The position numbers were made by a program, and so were the translations under genes. From Pseudomonadota bacterium (GTDB lineage: Bacteria; Pseudomonadota; Gammaproteobacteria; Burkholderiales; REEB80), in the NCBI GenBank assembly GCA_028873515.1, contig JAGWIG010000017.1:1-44519 (forward strand): DNA of 44,519 nt, in the 5' to 3' direction. Below are positions 38,872 through 44,519 of the stretch, one piece after another (the first letter of the stretch is position 1; each line of letters begins with the position of its first letter). The notes beneath the pieces were generated by a model. That model was given only the letters and a program-made list of their open reading frames with translations. It had not been told where the DNA came from and did not search any database.

Positions 38872-39147
38872 TTATTCTCCCTTCAATACAGATAACTCCT
38901 TACGGAGTTTCTCACTTACGGCACGTTCATCTAGCCAATACTTTGAATACCTAGCAGTTTCATCGCCCAACTCCTTTTTCAATTCCTCCTTGAGTAAATT
39001 ACGTGCAAGGTCGGGAGCCTCAGAAACTGATACAGGAATGAATTTACCTTCCCCATCAGTAGAGCGGGTGAAGATTTCAAGTAGCGTAGGAATATCATCC
39101 TGATCTACGAGGAAATTAGAATAGTTAATTTGCAATTGTACTTTCAT
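38872..39147 (-). CDS. Hypothetical protein of the recombination operon
   Basis: 91 residues, ATTGGAG before the ATG. The start MKVQLQINYSNFLVDQDDIP is beta-like and the rest is charged and helical (ARNLLKEELKKELGDETARY). One base separates its stop from the ATPase start. No family recognised. Confidence 0.6.
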   Translation of the reverse strand: MKVQLQINYSNFLVDQDDIPTLLEIFTRSTDGEGKFIPVSVSEAPDLARNLLKEELKKELGDETARYSKYWLDERAVSEKLRKELSVLKGE

Positions 39148-39170
39148 AAAGTTACTCCAATCATCAATAG

Positions 39171-39374
39171 TTAGTTTTGAATCAACGGTTGTTCATCTTC
39201 GTACCACGTTACTGCCTTCAACACCTCCTTGGCCTTCCCCCATTCCGTTATGGGGAATTTCAAGTTTCCATTGTGCATGCCGTAACCGAGAGGGCCGGAA
39301 TACATGCGGCATGTTACGAAGGCACCTCCCTTGTCTACGGAATAGTAACCTCGCATACTGTACCTACTATCCAT
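39171..39374 (-). CDS. Small hypothetical protein
   Basis: 67 residues from the ATG at 39374; a GTG two codons earlier is possible. Rich in Tyr and Gly (RYSMRGYYSVDKGGAF) with a probable C-terminal helix (WGKAKEVLKAVTWYEDEQ). No family recognised. Confidence 0.55.
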   Translation of the reverse strand: MDSRYSMRGYYSVDKGGAFVTCRMYSGPLGYGMHNGNLKFPITEWGKAKEVLKAVTWYEDEQPLIQN

Positions 39375-39381
39375 CGTCACG

Positions 39382-40353
39382 TTAATTCCCCTTAATCAAC
39401 TTATCAAGTTTGAGGACGTCAAATGGTTCCCATCTTTCCTCAACATATCCTGCAGGGACTTCCTTCAACTTTGTGGGGTCGCTGCATGTGCTGCAAATGT
39501 TGAGGAAGGGGCACTTGCTGTACTTACCGTAACAGTTATCTTCGTTTCGACGGAAGGTACCTGCCTCCAGATTTCCATACTTTTCATACTCCGCTGTCTC
39601 ACTTTGGATGGCGCCGATCCACCTCTGTGTGTCGGTGATCCATTCTTTCAACAAGGACCATTCGTGGGATACGGGGATGAATTTGAAGGCATCGTGCACC
39701 TTCTTATGTACGAGGGAACAATCTACCCACACATCTTGTAATTTTGGGTAGTGAATGCTACCCATCATCTGATAACCTTTTACTTGGGAGGCACTATTCC
39801 AACTCTCCAAGTAATCGTTATCGAAGTTACCTTTGATGCGGTATAGGGTTGTCGTCTTATGCTCCAATACATGAATGCCGCCCGCATAGTCTACAACCTT
39901 ATCGAGCTTTCCCACATACCATGTGTCATCCATTCCAGGGAAGGGCATTGCCATCGGCTGTTCTATGCCGAGGACGGTGCATTCACGGATCATCCTATCC
40001 CGTTGTGTTGCGTATTGGTAAAACATTTCATGTGCAGTGCCGGGTGTGCGAGCGCCGAGGTCGTCCTGCTGTTCCATTGTCAATTCGAAGGTGTAATTAT
40101 CTTCCTCCCATTGCTTGCGGAACCCTTCCATTGCGAGGTCAACACGGTTTTCAATACTTTCATCTTTTCCAGGACCCCACATTTCATCCATGCCGGCATG
40201 CCAACTACTTCCAAAGACAAGGGCAGGGGGCTTTTGCCCACCGCCGTCAGTTGTCCACCCCAATACATGACGCATGAGGTATTTACGAGGACACTCCTTG
40301 TACGTGGAGATCATCGTATTGTCTAGGTAACGGGATTGCTTGCTAAAACTCAT
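39382..40353 (-). CDS. PD-(D/E)XK nuclease, RecB/Cas4-like
   Basis: 323 residues. ISTYKECPRKYLMRHVLGW at the N-terminus has a Cys, then LVFGSSWHAGMDEMW, WYVGKLDKVVDYAGGIHVLE followed by HKTTT (catalytic D...E-x-K), a QVKGYQMM helix, and a C-terminal Cys group (CYGKYSKCPFLNICSTC). The four Cys positions suggest an iron-sulphur cluster as in Cas4/AddB-type nucleases. In phages such nucleases act with Sak4 ATPases in recombination. It overlaps the upstream gene by 11 bases. Confidence 0.8.
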   Translation of the reverse strand: MSFSKQSRYLDNTMISTYKECPRKYLMRHVLGWTTDGGGQKPPALVFGSSWHAGMDEMWGPGKDESIENRVDLAMEGFRKQWEEDNYTFELTMEQQDDLGARTPGTAHEMFYQYATQRDRMIRECTVLGIEQPMAMPFPGMDDTWYVGKLDKVVDYAGGIHVLEHKTTTLYRIKGNFDNDYLESWNSASQVKGYQMMGSIHYPKLQDVWVDCSLVHKKVHDAFKFIPVSHEWSLLKEWITDTQRWIGAIQSETAEYEKYGNLEAGTFRRNEDNCYGKYSKCPFLNICSTCSDPTKLKEVPAGYVEERWEPFDVLKLDKLIKGN

Positions 40354-40585
40354 CTTGGTTATCTCCGTCGACCAAGGAAATCCCTCTTACAGCATAGGTG
40401 GGTTGTGTAAATACAACAGAAGAATATTGCATTCCTACCGCCTTCAATATGTAAGTAGGCATCCTTGTTTTCTCTGTGAGCCTTGCTGCCTCGAAGGTAG
40501 CGGCACGCCTTGAGGTATGTTTAGTGGTGGGGGATTTCCCACCCTCCATATACACCATGTAAAAAATTTCGGGATTTTCCATCAT
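40343..40585 (-). CDS. Small hypothetical protein
   Basis: 80 residues (79 from the second ATG), AGGAG upstream. The first half (YMVYMEGGKSPTTKHTSRRA then ATFEAARLTEKT) resembles small phage proteins with a beta-alpha-beta fold. It overlaps the nuclease start. Function unknown. Confidence 0.6.
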   Translation of the reverse strand: MMENPEIFYMVYMEGGKSPTTKHTSRRAATFEAARLTEKTRMPTYILKAVGMQYSSVVFTQPTYAVRGISLVDGDNQDEF

Positions 40586-40625
40586 ATTACTCCTATTGTC
40601 AATCGTCTATTGTTGTTGCGGGGTG

Positions 40626-40699
40626 TGGAGCGTCCTGTTGGATTCGAACCAACGACCTCAAAATTGGAAAAAGCGCTCTACCAACTGAGCTAAGGACGC
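40626..40699 (-). tRNA. tRNA-like gene with intact acceptor, D and T arms but aberrant anticodon arm
   Basis: The acceptor stem GCGTCCT/AGGACGC is perfect, with discriminator T and an encoded CCA. The D arm is GCTC-AGTTGGTA-GAGC and the T arm is GTTGG-TTCGAAT-CCAAC. The stretch between D and T arms is 21 bases where 23 are usual in a class I tRNA, and the anticodon stem would consist mostly of T-T oppositions (CTTT...TTTG). The loop could be TTCCAAT (anticodon CCA, Trp) or TCCAATT (CAA, Leu). The identity is therefore undetermined; it may be a degenerate or non-decoding tRNA. Confidence 0.75.
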
Positions 40700-40708
40700 A
40701 TTGTTTTA

Positions 40709-41011
40709 TTACACGTTATCGAGGATGAGGTTTTTCTCCTCATACTTGTCGAATCTATATATCAAAAAGTTAACGCAGCCGAACCACTCAACCATGATTG
40801 CAGTCGCAACGGCTACCACAGAGGGCATGTGGGAGACAATCAAATAATCATCAGGCTCGGCATCTTCCAATCCCTCCTTGAGGGCATCGAAGATGGCGGC
40901 GATATCCCACTTTGCATTGGTTGGCACCGTCAAATGTACGAGTGTGCCGAATCGCTCGGCATCACTGTAATCGTAACCGCCATCACCAAGGATAAATACT
41001 TTCTTTCCCAT
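40709..41011 (-). CDS. Hypothetical alpha/beta protein
   Basis: 100 residues. VFILGDGGYDYSDAERFGTL, then a helix (WDIAAIFDALKEGLEDA) and DDYLIVSHMPSVVAVATAIM suggest a small Rossmann-like fold. It starts past the three-hairpin leader at 41046-41165 and ends next to the tRNA. No function recognised. Confidence 0.6.
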   Translation of the reverse strand: MGKKVFILGDGGYDYSDAERFGTLVHLTVPTNAKWDIAAIFDALKEGLEDAEPDDYLIVSHMPSVVAVATAIMVEWFGCVNFLIYRFDKYEEKNLILDNV

Positions 41012-41045
41012 CGTCTTTTTCTCGTTTATTGTTCTGTTCGGGGAT

Positions 41046-41165
41046 CTTTCTATTATCCCTCACATGAAAGGAGAATAGAAAGCGGCATACATACTCGATT
41101 GAGGGGAACAACCGAGCGGCGGTATGCCAGCGCCTTCGTCACCTAACGCAGGGGGATACGTTAGG
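41046..41165 (-). ncRNA. Three consecutive hairpins, structured leader or small RNA
   Basis: The inverted repeats are CCTAACG/CGTTAGG (41142-41148, 41159-41165), GGCATAC/GTATGCC (41084-41090, 41122-41128) with an inner CTCG/CGAG (41094-41097, 41113-41116), and CTTTCTATT/AATAGAAAG (41046-41054, 41074-41082). The first overlaps the stop codon of the 41161 gene. None has a U-tract. It may be a regulatory leader for the 41011 gene or a processed RNA. Confidence 0.5.
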
Positions 41166-41502
41166 CAACCTTCTTCGCAGCCTTGACCTTTTCCAACAGG
41201 GCGGCCAGGTCTTCGGCACTCATGCCAGACAGGGCAGCCGATGCACGTTCCAGCGGGGTCTTCGTGGTACGGGCACGACGGACACCCGGCTGCCACGCAT
41301 CAACGAAACCCTGGATTTCTGCGAGAGGCTTCGCCTTGTTCACGAGGGCCAGGTTACGAATGGCGCGACAAATTTCTGCAACCGCCAACTCATGCACCGT
41401 TTCCTCACCATACTGCGCCACGAGGCCCTTCAAATCTTCGGCCACATCAAACTGGACGATGATCGGTTCCGCAAGTTCCTTACTCTTTGCCTTAATATCC
41501 AT
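41161..41502 (-). CDS. Hypothetical protein with Arg-rich linker and AEDLAALL tail
   Basis: 113 residues. N-terminal part acidic and helical (IIVQFDVAEDLKGLVAQYGE, HELAVAEICRAIRN), then a basic linker (WQPGVRRARTTKTPLE) and the tail ALSGMSAEDLAALLEKVKAA. The linker and tail recall small nucleoid-like proteins, but the N-terminus differs. A promoter with perfect TTGACA lies about 140 bases upstream with a structured leader, suggesting strong expression. Role unknown. Confidence 0.65.
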   Translation of the reverse strand: MDIKAKSKELAEPIIVQFDVAEDLKGLVAQYGEETVHELAVAEICRAIRNLALVNKAKPLAEIQGFVDAWQPGVRRARTTKTPLERASAALSGMSAEDLAALLEKVKAAKKVA

Positions 41503-41637
41503 TACATTTTCCTCTACTGTTTTGTCCCCTTTGTACGGGGCGGGTTATGCCTACCTGTGGAATTACAGGAGAGGCGGGTTCTTTGTCTCTTTTGTACCTT
41601 GGTGGGATTTTCCCGTCAATCGTTTAATCGTGTATCT
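41503..41637 (-). promoter_or_regulatory. Leader with small hairpins
   Basis: Between the promoter at 41638 and the ATG at 41502 lie three short stems in minus-strand order: GGGA/TCCC, CCTGT/ACAGG and CCCC/GGGG. AACCCGCC occurs twice, on either side of the middle one. No coding frame is convincing. The stems could influence message stability or translation. Confidence 0.4.
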
Positions 41638-41666
41638 ATACTATTTCATAACGTTGTGACTGTCAA
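41638..41666 (-). promoter_or_regulatory. Sigma-70-type promoter, leftward
   Basis: TTGACA (41661-41666, read on minus), a 17-base spacer and TAGTAT (41638-41643, 4 of 6). It would drive the 41502 gene and those to its left. A Fur-like box lies 34 bases upstream. Confidence 0.6.
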
Positions 41667-41767
41667 GTGTCTTATCGTCGTCGAATCGTGGACCAAAGGA
41701 TGCGAATCATTATCAATAAGAAAACGCATTCCCAAAATTGCCAGTAGGTCATGTTATACTCGGTGCT
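41667..41767. promoter_or_regulatory. Upstream region with a Fur-box-like site
   Basis: ATGCGAATCATTATCAAT at 41700-41717 matches 13 of 15 positions of the Fur consensus half ATGATAATCATTATC and repeats most of the site at 5233-5250 read in reverse. The rest of the stretch holds nothing else I can name. Confidence 0.45.
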
Positions 41768-41782
41768 GTAACAATTTGTTAC
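41768..41782. promoter_or_regulatory. Palindrome copy H (GTAACAATTTGTTAC)
   Basis: A TAT box begins 10 bases away on both sides: TATAGA to the right and TATAAC to the left, the latter in the sense of the genes. It is 43 bases past the stop of the 41826 gene. Confidence 0.7.
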
Positions 41783-41825
41783 GCTGCATTTTATAGAAGA
41801 GGTGCGATGTTCTGCACCCCCTTGT

Positions 41826-42008
41826 TCATTCCTTCCTCGGCTTCAACAATCCCATGTCCTTCATATATTTCATCAATACATGGGACCATTCATTTGCCTT
41901 TTCCCAGTTGCCACACCGAAGGTGCGCGCCGATGGAGGCAGTAGCTCGGCATATATCACGGTGCGTCGGGGTTGGCACCTTCGTTTTCGTTAGTCGTCCC
42001 GAGGTCAT
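41826..42008 (-). CDS. Small basic hypothetical protein
   Basis: 60 residues from the ATG at 42008, which lies inside the upstream gene in another frame; a GTG at 41978 is also possible and would reduce the overlap. The clearly protein-like part begins at THRDICRATASIGAHLRCGN and ends MKYMKDMGLLKPRKE. No family recognised; start uncertain. Confidence 0.5.
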   Translation of the reverse strand: MTSGRLTKTKVPTPTHRDICRATASIGAHLRCGNWEKANEWSHVLMKYMKDMGLLKPRKE

Positions 42009-42168
42009 CCTTCTTCTCCTGTTCGGTGCCGTACTGGATAATGTGAGGGGCGAGGGCAACCTTCGCATTGTCTACGGCGTTATGGACGCCCGACAGGTCA
42101 CCGACAAGGGATACGAGTTCCGCCTTCAGGTCTTCAAAAATCTGGTCAATATGATTCATTGCATTCAT
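41956..42168 (-). CDS. Small helical hypothetical protein
   Basis: 70 residues, helical N-terminal half (IDQIFEDLKAELVSLVGDL) and an acidic Asn/Glu-rich tail (TTNENEGANPDAP). ATGA overlap with the upstream gene. Unknown function. Confidence 0.55.
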   Translation of the reverse strand: MNAMNHIDQIFEDLKAELVSLVGDLSGVHNAVDNAKVALAPHIIQYGTEQEKKDDLGTTNENEGANPDAP

Positions 42169-42554
42169 TTTTCTTGTTCCTTATTTAGGGTAAATGCCTT
42201 ATTCAAGGCAATATGATTTTTTACATCCTTATATGAAACAAAATCCATGCGATATCCATTTGGATAATGTTTTTGATAACTCTCTTCGTGCCTATCTTTT
42301 CTTGTTCCCTCTAAAATTCCTAAATCATGTAGCATATATCCTTCAGCAGAGCAACAATGACCCCCTAGACATTCACCATCCTCTGCAATAGCTACGGCGG
42401 ATAACCAACCCTCACTACCCCCATTATTAAATCCATAAATTACGGGAAGGCTTGAAATCTCTAGACCTTGTGGATTATATATGGCATACCCTTTACCCTC
42501 CATTTCATATTCATGTTGGGCTAGGTATAGTTTCTCCGCCGCCTTAGTTGTCAT
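42165..42554 (-). CDS. Hypothetical protein, AT-rich gene
   Basis: 129 residues from the ATG at 42554 (another start five codons earlier would overlap more). GLEISSLPVIYGFNNGGSEG, then LSAVAIAEDGECLGGHCCSA and a His/Tyr-rich C-terminus. The last part of the gene (42180-42330) is noticeably richer in A/T than its neighbours, hinting at a separate origin. Two adjacent Cys with His may bind metal. No family recognised. Confidence 0.6.
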   Translation of the reverse strand: MTTKAAEKLYLAQHEYEMEGKGYAIYNPQGLEISSLPVIYGFNNGGSEGWLSAVAIAEDGECLGGHCCSAEGYMLHDLGILEGTRKDRHEESYQKHYPNGYRMDFVSYKDVKNHIALNKAFTLNKEQEK

Positions 42555-42879
42555 GCTTACCTTCCTCATGTCTGCTAATTAATGTTAGGTTGCCCACACG
42601 AGGCCACCACCTTTTACCGCTCCCATCCTCTACTACGTAGGATTCATAATCACGCATGAAACCACACTTGAGGAGGTTCATCCACTCAACATCCTCCTTT
42701 TTTATATGCCTTGTCTTTAATATCTCTCTCTCATTGTGGCAGCACCGGGGGTAGGTTCCGTAGGGGACGATTTGTACAATTGTACCCATGTGTGTCTTTT
42801 TTCCACGACCGGCGCACCATTGCACTATGTCGAGAGGGTGGAATCTTCCCCGGCCACGATGATTGGGAGGTTCTTTCAT
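42544..42879 (-). CDS. Hypothetical phage protein
   Basis: 111 residues. After a basic start, HPLDIVQWCAGRGKKTHMGT followed by IVQIVPYGTYP resembles a common small phage protein in which a WCAGRG-like turn joins two strands (possibly an SH3-like barrel). The second half (SYVVEDGSGKRWWPRVGNLT) continues the strands. ATGA overlap upstream. Function unknown. Confidence 0.65.
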   Translation of the reverse strand: MKEPPNHRGRGRFHPLDIVQWCAGRGKKTHMGTIVQIVPYGTYPRCCHNEREILKTRHIKKEDVEWMNLLKCGFMRDYESYVVEDGSGKRWWPRVGNLTLISRHEEGKHDN

Positions 42880-43172
42880 TTGTTAATGTTATCACTTTTT
42901 TCGGTGGTATTCAAGTCACGTAGGATTTCGTCGGCTCGCTTTCTAGCCCACTGGATACTTGCCGCATCTCCTGTTTCCTCCATCGCCCTCTCCAGCGCCT
43001 TCAGACGCTTGGCATCCTCGGCGTTTTGGGCAATTTCGGCGTGATGCTTACTAAAGAAACTCACGCATCCCATTTCTATGTCAGTAATGGTTGTTCCCTT
43101 AAGGTTTCCGCGGGTAAAGCACTTACAAAGGCGCACCACTTCCGCCAAGTCTTTGTCGATCTGCTCAGTCAT
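42876..43172 (-). CDS. Hypothetical helical protein
   Basis: 98 residues, charged and helical (AKRLKALERAMEETGDAASI, WARKRADEILRDLN), with two Cys near the N-terminus. ATGA overlaps on both sides. No family recognised. Confidence 0.6.
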   Translation of the reverse strand: MTEQIDKDLAEVVRLCKCFTRGNLKGTTITDIEMGCVSFFSKHHAEIAQNAEDAKRLKALERAMEETGDAASIQWARKRADEILRDLNTTEKSDNINK

Positions 43173-43486
43173 GGCTTTATATTCCTCACCTTGGTGTAAC
43201 GCACCTTTCCCATAAGCGCATAGCAGATTTTCTCTGCATACTTGTTCAATGCCTCTTGGCTAACCCGTGACAGGTAGTATTCGTCTCGGCTACCAACAAC
43301 GGTCCACCAGCCATCATTATGTGGACTATTGCAGAACCCAGCCTCTCGCCCTGTTGAATGCACGAAACCTACATATTTGTAGTTTTCATCCCATCCGCCA
43401 TTCTTTGCGATATCTTCAAACAGGTCTGGGGTTCCGCTAGTCCACCACTTATGGCTAAGGCCGGGGAGCATTTTTCGATCACTCAT
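43169..43486 (-). CDS. Hypothetical protein
   Basis: 105 residues, Trp/Tyr-rich (LSHKWWTSGTPDLFEDIAKN, then SPHNDGWWTVVGSRDEYYLS). ATGA overlap with the downstream gene and 8 bases of overlap with the upstream one. No family recognised. Confidence 0.6.
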   Translation of the reverse strand: MSDRKMLPGLSHKWWTSGTPDLFEDIAKNGGWDENYKYVGFVHSTGREAGFCNSPHNDGWWTVVGSRDEYYLSRVSQEALNKYAEKICYALMGKVRYTKVRNIKP

Positions 43487-44330
43487 GGCCAGCGTCCTTG
43501 GTGGGCTGGGCTAGATAAAGCGGCTGGCATGCGATGGATCGGAAGCCGCCGACACCCTGTAACGGGAATGAGTTGGGCCAGAAAGAGAGCGCCTGATCCT
43601 GCTCACCATCATCTTGTACGACCGTGTGCAAATAGGCATCAGGCACGCCCCGCGCATGTCGGGCCATGAGCAGGGCTTTGACTTCCTTTACCGGTATTGC
43701 CCAAACCATCGTGCTCCAGACTTGCCGCACCGCATCGGCCGTGATGGTGGGTTTATCGGTCTTGCGGTTTATGTTGTAGACGGTTTCCGCCACCTGCTCA
43801 TCAGTAGGCTCGCGCAAGGCGACGAAGCATTCGTGGGGAACATCAGGCACGCCCCGCGCATGTCGGGCTGCGATGCCAAGCAGGATAGGTTCGATATTGT
43901 TGAACTGGTCGTCATCGAGCCAGCGTCCAAGGCGCTCACCCAGATCACGTATATCCGGGTCTTTCTCGATCAGTGTCGCTACGTACTGCTCGAATCGGTC
44001 CTCATCCGACACACCCTCACCCACCCCAGTATGGCTCTCAAGCTCCGCGATATAGTCGGATAGCACACCCACAGACTCCGCAGTGCCATGCAGCGCGTAG
44101 TGCTTTCCCTCTGGAGTGTTGCCAGTCAGTAGGCTCTGCGGCTGGTCGAGGGTGGCGGCATAGGCGCGAACGATATTCGCCGCGTCTTGAAGCACAAGGT
44201 CTGCGTCCCGGTCTGGCTCGGCAGGAACTCGCATGGTGAACTCGTTTCGACGGTTCTCTGCCACGGCGATAGAAAGCTCAGCAAGACGCTTTGCGCGAAG
44301 TTCCAATTGCTCACTCGTCCACTTGCTCAT
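43479..44330 (-). CDS. Modular hypothetical protein with repeated ARHARGVPD motif
   Basis: 283 residues. The helical N-terminal part (SEQLELRAKRLAELSIAVAE) is followed by domains ending in GIAARHARGVPD and LLMARHARGVPD, encoded by a 28-base direct repeat (43637-43664 and 43841-43868). The C-terminus (YLHTVVQDDGEQDQALSFW and FRSIACQPLYLAQP) looks like a small added domain. This patchwork form is common in early genes of Gram-negative phages, with no known function. It is GC-rich compared with the rest of the genome. Confidence 0.65.
   Translation of the reverse strand: MSKWTSEQLELRAKRLAELSIAVAENRRNEFTMRVPAEPDRDADLVLQDAANIVRAYAATLDQPQSLLTGNTPEGKHYALHGTAESVGVLSDYIAELESHTGVGEGVSDEDRFEQYVATLIEKDPDIRDLGERLGRWLDDDQFNNIEPILLGIAARHARGVPDVPHECFVALREPTDEQVAETVYNINRKTDKPTITADAVRQVWSTMVWAIPVKEVKALLMARHARGVPDAYLHTVVQDDGEQDQALSFWPNSFPLQGVGGFRSIACQPLYLAQPTKDAGHE
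43637..43868. repeat. 28-base direct repeat inside the 43479 gene
   Basis: The 28 bases at 43637-43664 recur exactly at 43841-43868, in phase, and encode ARHARGVPD twice. This suggests internal duplication or recombination between module joints. Confidence 0.75.
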
Positions 44331-44503
44331 GACTTGCCTCCTACGACGGCTATCTGGTAGCTGTCGTACTCACCATCTTCGTCAGTTGTGATCATCACAT
44401 CAACGGATGGCAGAGTCTTGGCACGTCGAACGCGCACCACTTCACCAGCATCAATCTGCCCATTGCCGTGCATGTCGCAGAGCAGTTCCTCCATCGAGCT
44501 TGC
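44327..44503 (-). CDS. Hypothetical protein, C-terminal 58 residues (gene crosses the window join)
   Basis: This continues the frame starting at 198. The segment includes MEELLCDMHGNGQIDAGEVV, which ends in an EF-hand-like or beta turn, and VDVMITTDEDGEYDSYQIAV. The stop overlaps the start of the 43479 gene (ATGA). No domain is recognised with certainty. Both pieces together give 124 residues. Confidence 0.75.
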   Translation of the reverse strand, partial: ASSMEELLCDMHGNGQIDAGEVVRVRRAKTLPSVDVMITTDEDGEYDSYQIAVVGGKS

Positions 44504-44519
44504 ACACTGCTCGCCATCA
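44504..44519. repeat. Terminal 16-base overlap with positions 1-16
   Basis: The last 16 bases (ACACTGCTCGCCATCA) equal the first 16. Joining there keeps a reading frame open across the join, so the overlap is best read as an assembly overlap of a circular or circularly permuted genome, not as a biological terminal repeat. Confidence 0.8.

Noticed and set aside
39849-40326. Two long plus-strand frames under the nuclease gene
   Set aside because: The minus-strand nuclease has catalytic motifs and operon context; these frames have neither.
2412-41782. Palindromes as T7-like phage promoters
   Set aside because: The motif is palindromic and unlike T7-type promoters, and no single-subunit RNA polymerase gene is present.
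1-44519. Lysogeny functions or CRISPR array
   Set aside because: No integrase, excisionase, CI-like repressor or regularly spaced repeats were recognised.
44504-44519. 16-base end repeat as true terminal repeat or cohesive end
   Set aside because: It lies inside a continuous gene and has the size of an assembly overlap; a P22-like terminase would give permuted ends.

Overview
The window is the complete genome of a tailed, short-tailed (podovirus-like) phage of a Gram-negative bacterium, opened at an arbitrary point. The last 16 bases repeat the first 16, and one reading frame on the minus strand runs across the join, so the molecule closes into a circle of about 44,503 bp. Rz/Rz1-type spanins and a signal-anchored lysozyme point to a Gram-negative host. 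No integrase, CI-like repressor, CRISPR array or single-subunit phage RNA polymerase was seen, so the phage looks virulent. Layout: a minus-strand block runs from about 5,000 leftwards through the join and on to 30,947, and a plus-strand block runs from 5,471 to 30,915. The blocks diverge from a control region at about 4,970-5,470, which holds operator-like repeats and Fur-like boxes, and they converge at 30,916-30,946. The plus block carries small and large terminase, fibre-type proteins, a P22-like portal, a GroES-like protein, scaffold, decoration and HK97-type major capsid genes, and a terminator. It continues with P22 gp4/gp10-like tail genes, an AT-rich LamG fibre, a cupin, ejection proteins, a 1946-residue virion protein, and lysis genes (holin, lysozyme, TM/coiled-coil protein, Rz with embedded Rz1). 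The right part of the minus block carries replication, recombination and DNA modification: primase/helicase-like ATPase, a split family-A DNA polymerase with a UDG-like domain, ParB-methyltransferase fusion, Mom-like protein, ssDNA-binding-like protein, Sak4-like ATPase, PD-(D/E)XK nuclease and one aberrant tRNA. The left part (650-5,000) is a string of small unknown early genes, and the stretch across the join (about 43,480 through to 650) looks richer in GC. The most striking observation is a complete ECF-type sigma factor (sigma-2 plus sigma-4) embedded, together with a zinc-metallopeptidase motif, in the giant protein encoded after the ejection proteins. Because proteins at this locus are normally packaged and ejected, the phage may inject its own sigma factor. 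A 15-bp palindrome built from two GTAAC half-sites occurs eight times, only in gaps between genes. Several copies have a TATNNN box at a fixed distance and one lies just before the giant gene. These are candidate target promoters or operators. The polymerase gene is also interrupted inside its exonuclease domain by a 409-bp insertion flanked by a 9-bp direct repeat, and the insertion carries two small genes. Functional names below rest on motif and context reading of the translated frames, not on database searches.
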